Positions 6,976 to 12,841 of a DNA stretch of 14,354 nucleotides are shown here, in pieces. Under the pieces are notes generated by a model. That model did not search any database. It had not been told where the DNA came from and saw only the letters and a program-made list of their open reading frames with translations. How positions within the stretch are numbered: the first letter of the stretch is position 1; each line of letters opens with the position of its first letter. The DNA is from Krumholzibacterium sp965370495. GTDB lineage: Bacteria > Krumholzibacteriota > Krumholzibacteriia > Krumholzibacteriales > Krumholzibacteriaceae. The position numbers and the translations under genes are program-made. Where the stretch lies: positions 1 through 14,354 of the forward strand of contig CBDUUV010000069.1 of assembly GCA_965370495.1 (NCBI GenBank), in the 5' to 3' direction.

Positions 6976-7133
6976 TATTAACCCGTACTTGTTAAGTACA
7001 CAAAGAAGAAGTGAAAGCTTCTCACCTTACGGTCTTGAATGTACTGTCAGGGTTTCATCTAATGCCGAGTTAATCCGGGCAGGTGGAACTTCTACGTGCC
7101 CTTTTTTTTATTTCAGTTCCTGGAGGTGAACTA
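6976..7133 (+). promoter_or_regulatory. Structured leader of infC with attenuator, possibly L20-responsive
   Basis: The thrS-infC spacer is rich in complementary segments. GTACTT/AAGTAC (6985-6990/6994-6999) forms a tight hairpin. Alternatively AGTACA (6995-7000) can pair with TGTACT (7040-7045), enclosing a second hairpin AGAAG/CTTCT (7007-7011/7018-7022). CACCT (7023-7027) can pair with AGGTG (7081-7085), which would break the terminator that follows. In Firmicutes the infC-rpmI-rplT operon is controlled by L20 binding a leader RNA and causing early termination. The same gene order with a terminator before infC suggests similar logic here, but I cannot show a 23S-like L20 site. No clear promoter is seen within the spacer, so transcripts may come from thrS. 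Confidence 0.55.
7077..7109 (+). terminator. Intrinsic terminator upstream of infC (attenuator)
   Basis: GGGCA (7077-7081) pairs with TGCCC (7097-7101), and inside it GTGG (7083-7086) pairs with CTAC (7092-7095). There is one G-G mismatch and a five-base loop, and eight T residues follow directly (7102-7109). This is a textbook rho-independent terminator. It lies 24 bases before the infC start codon, too close to be only the end of thrS, so conditional read-through is expected. Confidence 0.85.
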
Positions 7134-7721
7134 ATTAAAAATCGATTTAGAAGCGATAAACGGGAGAAAAGGACCCGGGTCAACGATATGATCAGAATCG
7201 CCGAGGTAAGAGTGATCGATGACAATGGTGATCAGCTTGGTGTTATACCGACCGATGAGGCGAAGAAGATCGCGGAGGAGAAGGGACTGGATCTTGTTGA
7301 GATCGCTCCGAATGTCAGACCTCCGGTCTGCAAGATAATGGATTTCGGGAAATTCAAGTACGAACAGAGCAAGAAGACCCGTGATTCGAAAAAGAAACAG
7401 CATGTGACACATCTCAAAGAGATCAAACTCAGGCCGAAGATCGAAAGACATGATTTCGAATTCAAGATGAAAAATGCCCAGAAGTTTCTTGAACAGAAAG
7501 ACAAAGTCAAATTTACCATCATTTTCAGGGGACGGGAAATGGAGCATATCGAAAAAGGGTACAGACTTCTCGATCAGATTACAGAAAGGTTCTCGGAATT
7601 TGCCTCAATCGAAAAAACTGCAATAAGGACGGGAAGGATTATATCGATGATAATGGGACCTCTCTCGGAAAAGAAATCAGGAAAAGGAGGTGGAGACGAG
7701 GATGCCAAAAATCAAGACTAA
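7134..7721 (+). CDS. infC: Translation initiation factor IF-3, AUU start
   Basis: IF-3 binds the 30S subunit, keeps it from joining 50S and proofreads the start codon and initiator tRNA. The chosen start is ATT at 7134, five bases after the strong Shine-Dalgarno GGAGGTG (7122-7128). It gives a 195-residue protein with an N-terminal extension, then VNDMIRIAEVRVIDDNGDQL, the usual IF-3 N-domain opening. KIMDFGKFKYEQSKK marks the end of the N-domain, followed by the linker and the C-domain (HLKEIKLRPKIERHDFEFK, FRGREMEH). A GTG-started open frame reaches back to 7083, but that lies inside the terminator hairpin and lacks a ribosome-binding site. AUU starts are known for infC in E. coli, where IF-3 discriminates against AUU and so limits its own synthesis. 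The gene overlaps rpmI by 20 bases. Confidence 0.95.
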   Translation: MKNRFRSDKREKRTRVNDMIRIAEVRVIDDNGDQLGVIPTDEAKKIAEEKGLDLVEIAPNVRPPVCKIMDFGKFKYEQSKKTRDSKKKQHVTHLKEIKLRPKIERHDFEFKMKNAQKFLEQKDKVKFTIIFRGREMEHIEKGYRLLDQITERFSEFASIEKTAIRTGRIISMIMGPLSEKKSGKGGGDEDAKNQD

Positions 7722-7896
7722 TCGTGGAGCAGCAAAAAGATTTCGCTTGACCGGAAGTGGAAAGATAAAAAGAGGGAAAGCGAATGCCAGCCATATTCTA
7801 ACTAATAAATCGACCAAGAGGAAACGAAACCTCCGCAAACAGACTCTGGCAGCCGCATCCGATGTTAGAAGAATAAAGAGGATGCTGGGGATGTAA
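7702..7896 (+). CDS. rpmI: 50S ribosomal protein L35
   Basis: This 64-residue basic protein has the L35 pattern (MPKIKTNRGAAKRFRLTGSG, then SHILTNKSTKRKRNLR, ending in RRIKRMLGM). L35 is a small protein of the large ribosomal subunit. The start is ATG 7702, which matches the family N-terminus; an AAAAGGAGG Shine-Dalgarno (7682-7690) is spaced rather far upstream. The first 20 bases overlap the end of infC, suggesting translational coupling. An in-frame GTG at 7690 would add four residues and is unlikely. Confidence 0.97.
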   Translation: MPKIKTNRGAAKRFRLTGSGKIKRGKANASHILTNKSTKRKRNLRKQTLAAASDVRRIKRMLGM

Positions 7897-7965
7897 GTCT
7901 TTTGTTAATTTGTAAATCATAATTGTGCTGATTCGGATGGAAACAGATACAGGAGGCATGCAGGA

Positions 7966-8319
7966 ATGCCAAGAACAAAACACAGTGTAGCTTCGCACAG
8001 AAGAAAAAAGAAGGTGTTAAAACAAGCCAAGGGCTTTACAGGCGGGCGCGGCAAACTATTTCGCTCCGCCCAGGAAGCTGTTAACCGGGCGCTGTCATAT
8101 GCGTACAGAGATCGTCGTGCCAGGAAAAGAGATTTCCGTAAACTATGGATCGCCAGGATAAACGCAGCCGCGAGACTTAATGGTCTTAGTTACAACCGGT
8201 TTATCAATGGACTCAAAAAGTCCGAGGTCGAAATCAACCGGAAGATGCTTTCGGAAATTGCGATCCATGACGCCGAAAGTTTTACAAAACTGGCAGAGAT
8301 CGCGAAGGAAGCTCTATAA
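7966..8319 (+). CDS. rplT: 50S ribosomal protein L20
   Basis: This 117-residue protein binds 23S rRNA early in 50S assembly and, in several bacteria, represses its own operon. It opens MPRTKHSVASHRRKKKVLKQ, has the conserved AKGFTGGRGKLFRSA and RRARKRDFRKLWIARINAA segments, and ends in the folded C-domain. AGGAGG (7951-7956) precedes ATG 7966. The 69-base gap from rpmI holds no obvious structure. The stop codon TAA is directly followed by the ATG of pheS. Confidence 0.98.
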   Translation: MPRTKHSVASHRRKKKVLKQAKGFTGGRGKLFRSAQEAVNRALSYAYRDRRARKRDFRKLWIARINAAARLNGLSYNRFINGLKKSEVEINRKMLSEIAIHDAESFTKLAEIAKEAL

Positions 8320-9381
8320 ATGGGTAATGAGAGAGTTGATCGCAAGGTCCTCGAACAGATCGGGAGAGACGCTGAAGAAAAACTGAAAAAAGCGTGTGAT
8401 ATTGAAACTCTCGAGGAAGTTCGGATACAGTATTTGGGAAGAAAAGGAGTGCTTACGACCGTACTGAGGTCGATAGGTAAGTTGCCACCGGATGAGAGGC
8501 CGCTGCTCGGTAGTCTTATCAATGAGATGAAGCAGGCATTTAATTCTCTTTTCAATGAGAAGCAAAACGATATTTCGGGCGACATCAGGGACGAGGAACC
8601 CTTTCCGGGAGACCCGTCGCTTCCAGGCAGGAGAGATTGGGACGGTGGGCTCCACGTTTTAAGCAGAGTAACAAGGGATATCAAGGAAATATTTTACAGA
8701 ATGGGATATTCTCTGGCTGAAGGCCCTGAAGTCGAACTGGATTATTACAATTTCGAAGCTTTGAATTTTCCACATGACCATCCTTCGCGGGATACTCAGG
8801 ACACATTCTATATAAACAGGGATATTCTTCTCAGGACCCAGACTTCTCCGGTGCAGGTCAGGTATATGGAGAAGCATGATCCCCCGCTTCGTGTGATCTC
8901 TCCCGGCAGGGTATATAGAAATGAAACTGCGGACCCCTCTCATTCAGCCGAATTTCATCAGATGGAAGGCCTTTATGTAGACAAGAACGTTTCGCTGGGG
9001 GATTTGAAAAACGATGTTACTTATTTCATTCATTCATTCTTCGGAAAAAACACAAAAGTTCGTTTCCGGCCTCACTATTTCCCCTTCACGGAACCGAGCG
9101 CAGAGGTCGATATGACTTGTTTCTCATGCCATGGTAAGGGATGTTCCATTTGTCAAAAAACAGGCTGGATAGAGATCATGGGTGCCGGAATGGTTCATCC
9201 CAATGTATTCAAGTTCGCTGGGTATGACCCTGATTCAGTTACAGGTTTCGCTTTCGGCATGGGGATAGACAGGATCGCAATGCTTAAATACGGTATAGAT
9301 GATATCAGGAGATTTCTTGCCAACGATATCCGGTTCCTCAAGAAATTCTGGGCCGGTTCATGGGTGGGGGTGCAGGATTGA
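8320..9381 (+). CDS. pheS: Phenylalanine-tRNA ligase alpha subunit
   Basis: This 353-residue catalytic subunit of the (alpha-beta)2 enzyme charges tRNA-Phe. A charged N-terminal region (about 1-85), expected to form the coiled-coil arm that touches tRNA, precedes the class II core. Core landmarks are HPSRDTQDTFYI, LRTQTSPVQVRYMEK, motif 2 GRVYRNETADPSHS with EFHQMEG, and motif 3 FAFGMGIDRIAML near the end. Four cysteines in a CxxCx4CxxC pattern (C267, C270, C275, C278), followed by GWIEIMGAGMVHP, look like a metal-binding knuckle found in a subset of PheS proteins. The ATG abuts the rplT stop codon without its own strong Shine-Dalgarno, pointing to translational coupling with L20. The 3' end overlaps pheT. 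Confidence 0.97.
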   Translation: MGNERVDRKVLEQIGRDAEEKLKKACDIETLEEVRIQYLGRKGVLTTVLRSIGKLPPDERPLLGSLINEMKQAFNSLFNEKQNDISGDIRDEEPFPGDPSLPGRRDWDGGLHVLSRVTRDIKEIFYRMGYSLAEGPEVELDYYNFEALNFPHDHPSRDTQDTFYINRDILLRTQTSPVQVRYMEKHDPPLRVISPGRVYRNETADPSHSAEFHQMEGLYVDKNVSLGDLKNDVTYFIHSFFGKNTKVRFRPHYFPFTEPSAEVDMTCFSCHGKGCSICQKTGWIEIMGAGMVHPNVFKFAGYDPDSVTGFAFGMGIDRIAMLKYGIDDIRRFLANDIRFLKKFWAGSWVGVQD

Positions 9382-11777
9382 AAGTTAGCCTGAACTGGCT
9401 TAAAAAATATGTAGATATTAAGGAAGACCCGGAGACTCTTGCCGCAGACCTGACGATGTTCGGCCTGAATGTCGAAAGCATCAAGGGTAACAGGCCCGAA
9501 TTTAGCGGGATTGTTTTTGGGAAGGTATTAGAGTGCAGGAAACATCCCGGCGCGGATAAATTAAGTGTCTGCAAAGTGGATGCAGGTGGGAAACAACTCC
9601 TGAGCATAGTATGTGGCGCTCCGAATGTGCGGGCCGGGTTGAATGTAGCTGTTGCAGTGAACGGAGCAGTTCTTCCCGGGAATTTCAGAATCAGGAAAAC
9701 CAAACTTCGCGGAGAAGTTTCCGAAGGGATGATATGTTCTGAAACCGAGCTTGGTACTGGTAGTGATTCAAGTGGTATCATCGAACTGGATTTTGAGCTG
9801 GAACCGGGTACGGATCTTAAAGGTTACCTGGGTGACGACGATATAATACTTGATATAGAAGTCACACCGAATCGTCCTGACCAGCTCTCACATACAGGTA
9901 TCGCAAGAGAAATTGCCGCATTGTACAGGAGGGAATTCAGAGAACCGGAATACTTTATACTCGAACCGGATGATCGGTTCAGTATCAATATAGAAAATGG
10001 AACTGACTGTCCAAGATATTCGGCAGCTTTCATTGATGATGTCAAAATCAAGCCTTCACCGCAGTGGCTTCAGAACCTTCTTGTTTCCACCGGCGTCAAA
10101 CCGTTGAACAATCTGGTTGATATTACGAATTTCGTTCTGATGGAGATGGGGCAGCCATTACACGCATTCGACAGGGATTGCATTCGTGGAGATCAAATAT
10201 CAGTGAGAAGGGCCAGAGAAAAAGAAAAAATGGGAACTCTCGATGGAACTATAAGAGACCTTGATGAAAATATACTCCTGATTGTGGATGCCGAAGGGCC
10301 GATTGCCATTGCCGGAGTTATGGGGGGCAGCGCGACAGAAATCCATGAAGGTACAAAAAGGGTTATTCTTGAAAGCGCATTATTTGATCCAAGAGCCGTC
10401 AGGAGGTCCAGTCACGCGCTGAAACTCGATACTGAAGCGTCATACCGTTTCGAACGTGAAGGGGATATAGGAATTACAAATAAAGCCCTTGAAAGAGCGT
10501 GCTACCTGATAGCGGAAACAGGTGCGGGCAAACCTCAGGGGACATTTACCGATAAACTGGTTGATGGGAGATCGTTTGCTCCTGCGGAGATATCGTTGAG
10601 GATCAAGCAGGCAAACAGACTGATGGGAACCCACCTTGCCGCGGATGACATTGTGGAGTTGCTTGGCAGGCTTCAGCTCGATGCGCATGTTTCGGGAAAA
10701 GACCTGTTAGTCTCTGTCCCTACCTTCAGAAGAGACCTTAAAATGGAAGTGGATCTGATAGAAGAAGCTGCGAGAGTGTATGGCTATGAGAATATCGGAA
10801 GGGAAGAGGATCGAAAAGGCAATATATTTTCGATAGTTTCCGCAATTGACAGGATGAGGGAGGATACACGTTCTTTCCTTGCATCGAGAGGTTACGCGGA
10901 AGCGGTTAATTCTTCTTTTATGGATCCAGATGACTCCGGGAGGTTCGAGTGGAAAAAGAATGACCCCAGAAGTAATCCTGTTATGCTGCTGAATCCACTT
11001 TCAGCCTCCCAGTCGGCATTAAGGACATCTCTTTTACCAGGAATGTTAAGGACTCTCGCGAGGAATGCGCCGGTCGAACAGGAAGGGATAAGGATGTTCG
11101 AGATGGCAAATGTGTTTCTTTCGTTAGGAGACGGAGAAAGCCTCCCTGACGAAAGACTCCATCTTACCGCGATCTTTTCGAGGAGGCAGGCTCCCCTTCA
11201 ATGGATCGGGGAGAAGCGCGATTTCGGGTTTTTTGATATGAAGGGTGAGATAGAATGTCTTTTTAACCGAATGGGTGTGCCTCCTGATACAAGTATAGAA
11301 AGAATCAGGGATGAAGAGCCTGATTATTCCTTTAACTTGTTGTACAAAAACAATATAATCGGGGTATGCGGAATGATTCCTGGAAGGGTAGCCGAAAGAT
11401 ATGAAGTCACTACCACCACCTTCTATTTTACCGTATTCATGGATATTGTGTACTCAGTACGAGTAAGTGAGCCGAGATATACCGATTTGATTCAATACCC
11501 GGCGGTTAAGAGAGATCTATGTGTGGTAGCTTCTGACAGGATCACATTTTCCGATATAAGAAAGGTTGTTAGAAAAAGAGCCAAATTCCTTGAATTTATT
11601 GGACTTTTCGATTACTATCAGGGTGGCAACTTGGGAGAAGGTAGAAGAAGTTACGCTTTCAGGTTGACCTTCCGGTCACCGGAAGGCACTCTTAAGGATA
11701 ATGTGATAGACAAGGTCATAGAAAAGGTTCTTGATGGCCTGCAGAGAGAATTGCAGGTTATCCTTAGGACGGAATAG
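9378..11777 (+). CDS. pheT: Phenylalanine-tRNA ligase beta subunit
   Basis: This subunit of 799 residues carries tRNA binding and editing for PheRS. The domains, in order, are: an OB-fold tRNA-binding domain (about 40-150, with GKVLECRKHPGADKLSVCKV); the B3/B4 editing domain (about 210-380, with VKPLNNLVDITNFV and GQPLHAFD); B5 (about 400-475); a core-like domain; and the C-terminal ferredoxin-like anticodon-binding domain (about 705-799, with YPAVKRDL and EGRRSYAFRLTF). I place the start at TTG 9378, giving the canonical MKVSLNWLKKYVDI. It is preceded by a G-rich GGTGGGGGTG and overlaps the pheS stop as TTGA. ATG 9360 is in frame and would add six residues (MGGGAG), but has no ribosome-binding site. 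The gene ends with TAG, which shows that TAG is a true stop in this genome. Confidence 0.96.
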   Translation: MKVSLNWLKKYVDIKEDPETLAADLTMFGLNVESIKGNRPEFSGIVFGKVLECRKHPGADKLSVCKVDAGGKQLLSIVCGAPNVRAGLNVAVAVNGAVLPGNFRIRKTKLRGEVSEGMICSETELGTGSDSSGIIELDFELEPGTDLKGYLGDDDIILDIEVTPNRPDQLSHTGIAREIAALYRREFREPEYFILEPDDRFSINIENGTDCPRYSAAFIDDVKIKPSPQWLQNLLVSTGVKPLNNLVDITNFVLMEMGQPLHAFDRDCIRGDQISVRRAREKEKMGTLDGTIRDLDENILLIVDAEGPIAIAGVMGGSATEIHEGTKRVILESALFDPRAVRRSSHALKLDTEASYRFEREGDIGITNKALERACYLIAETGAGKPQGTFTDKLVDGRSFAPAEISLRIKQANRLMGTHLAADDIVELLGRLQLDAHVSGKDLLVSVPTFRRDLKMEVDLIEEAARVYGYENIGREEDRKGNIFSIVSAIDRMREDTRSFLASRGYAEAVNSSFMDPDDSGRFEWKKNDPRSNPVMLLNPLSASQSALRTSLLPGMLRTLARNAPVEQEGIRMFEMANVFLSLGDGESLPDERLHLTAIFSRRQAPLQWIGEKRDFGFFDMKGEIECLFNRMGVPPDTSIERIRDEEPDYSFNLLYKNNIIGVCGMIPGRVAERYEVTTTTFYFTVFMDIVYSVRVSEPRYTDLIQYPAVKRDLCVVASDRITFSDIRKVVRKRAKFLEFIGLFDYYQGGNLGEGRRSYAFRLTFRSPEGTLKDNVIDKVIEKVLDGLQRELQVILRTE

Positions 11778-11787
11778 GAGCCGATAA

Positions 11788-12072
11788 ATGGGTTCAACAG
11801 GACTTGCAAGCCTGGAAATGCTTGAAAATAAGATAATTAAGGCAGCAGACCTTATTGAGAGGCTTACAATAGAGAAAAAGAAGCTGGAAGAGTCGAATAA
11901 AGTATTGAAAGAAAAGGTAGAAACGTTGTATATTGATAAATAAGGATTGATAAAGGAACTTGAAATCTTTAACAAGGATAATAAATAGAGAAAAGATTTC
12001 GAAAAAACCAGAGAGGAGATAGGAAACAAAATCGAGGAGATGCTGGTAAAATTGGATGGACTGGGATTCTAG
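11788..12072 (+). pseudogene. ZapB-like coiled-coil gene interrupted by two in-frame stops
   Basis: From ATG 11788, after a GGAG-containing segment, one frame reads as a continuous small coiled coil of 94 codons ending at TAG 12070. It contains TAA at 11941-11943 and TAG at 11986-11988. The first part (LEMLENKIIKAADLIERLTI, then EKKKLEESNKVLKEKVETL), the middle (GLIKELEIFNKDNK) and the last part (REEIGNKIEEMLVKLDGL) all keep a heptad-like pattern rich in Leu, Ile, Glu and Lys. Both stops are one base change from Lys, Gln or Glu codons. The order pheT, small coiled coil, zapA is where other bacteria carry ZapB-like proteins that act with ZapA at the FtsZ ring. A 51-residue product could still be made from the first segment. 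pheT ends with TAG and dnaK with TAA, so reassigned stop codons are unlikely. Recent decay or base-call error are the alternatives. Confidence 0.6.
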
Positions 12073-12148
12073 TGCATTATACCTGGCGAGGTTGTTTCCG
12101 GGTGGGGGAAGTGAGGATTGAACTGTGTTGATCTTGAGAGGTAGATAG

Positions 12149-12445
12149 ATGACCGAAAAAAACACGGAGAAAGTGGAGATTTTTGGTCAAGAGTATAAAA
12201 TCAAAGGTGTGGGTGACCCTCACTATATCCACAGGATTGCAGGATATGTTGATAAAAAGATGAGGGAAATCGCGCATTCGAGTGGAATAATGTCACAGTC
12301 ACGTATTGCTATTTTGGCTGCTCTGAATATTGCCGACGAATTGTATCAGGAGAAGGAAAAAGAGAAGAATGCCCTGAGAGAATTCGATCGGAAAGCTGCG
12401 AGACTGGGTGAATTGATCGAAGACAAGATCGGTGCGGTACGTTGA
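12149..12445 (+). CDS. zapA: Cell division protein ZapA
   Basis: This 98-residue protein has the ZapA layout. A short N-terminal domain opens with VEIFGQEYKIKG and continues through DPHYIHRIAGYVDKKMREI. The conserved helix SQSRIAILAALNIADELYQE follows, then a charged coiled coil (KEKEKNALREFDRKAARLGE). ZapA binds FtsZ and crosslinks its protofilaments at the division site. GAGAGG at 12136-12141 serves ATG 12149. It follows the broken ZapB-like frame by 76 bases and precedes the 6S-like RNA, a linkage seen in many Proteobacteria. No clear terminator was found between zapA and the RNA. Confidence 0.92.
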   Translation: MTEKNTEKVEIFGQEYKIKGVGDPHYIHRIAGYVDKKMREIAHSSGIMSQSRIAILAALNIADELYQEKEKEKNALREFDRKAARLGELIEDKIGAVR

Positions 12446-12520
12446 TCCTTATATCTCCGGTAAGCCCTTAATATTGATAAGAGGGGTTTTGGGGTTGGGG
12501 ACAAAAGATAGAGCTATCGG

Positions 12521-12710
12521 GTAATTCCCTGCTGTGTTTGTGTGGTTGAAGATCATTTTTTGCCAACACTTTGAGCCCGGAGATCCAAAATTTGGTATTT
12601 GATGTCAGGCCGGGACGCACCTGGAAGGCTGAAGGTGCCATGAGGATATCCACCTTGTTGGTTTGGGCTTAAAAGGATTCTTCCCTCACGGCATAAAGTG
12701 GGGAATTTTC
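12521..12710 (+). ncRNA. ssrS: 6S RNA (SsrS), probable
   Basis: 6S RNA imitates an open promoter and sequesters the housekeeping RNA polymerase in stationary phase. Here AATTCCCT (12523-12530) pairs with GGGGAATT (12700-12707), and GCTGTG (12531-12536) pairs with CACGGC (12687-12692). Together they give a 14-bp closing stem with a seven-base bulge. A large central bubble follows; its 5' side can form a small hairpin (GTTG/CAAC at 12545-12548/12564-12567). The apical arm is then entered by GAGCCC/GGGCTT (12573-12578/12665-12670) and includes the hairpin AAGGTG/CACCTT (12632-12637/12651-12656). Size (about 190 bases), architecture and position right after zapA all match 6S RNA. The exact ends are estimates, and I see no confident promoter or T-tract terminator. 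Confidence 0.68.
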
Positions 12711-12801
12711 CATTTCTTGCAGTAACTCCTTTTAATAAAGAATATTTTCAAATCGCATATGTCAAGTGTGTATCGATTCGTTACTGTACGTGAAATAATC
12801 A

Positions 12802-12833
12802 GGAGGTGAGCCTCCCCCGGAATAAAAAGGGGG
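12802..12833 (+). promoter_or_regulatory. Mutually exclusive hairpins at the rny ribosome-binding site
   Basis: GGAGG (12802-12806) can pair with CCTCC (12811-12815) around TGAG. Alternatively CCCCC (12814-12818) can pair with GGGGG (12829-12833), which is the only purine-rich stretch correctly spaced for ATG 12842. The two stems share bases 12814-12815 and cannot fully coexist. One would leave the ribosome-binding site open and the other would mask it. The arrangement is directly visible; a switching role is inferred. Confidence 0.45.
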
Positions 12834-12841
12834 ATAACGGA

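Noticed and set aside
7081..7102. AGGTGGAAC near the infC terminator, similar to the T-box consensus
   Set aside because: The T-box core continues ACCGCG, which is absent. The leader is short, no Stem I or specifier loop is evident, and infC is not a usual T-box target.
7083..7133. Upstream GTG extension of infC giving 17 extra residues
   Set aside because: It lies inside the terminator stem and T-run and has no ribosome-binding site. The ATT at 7134 has an excellent one.
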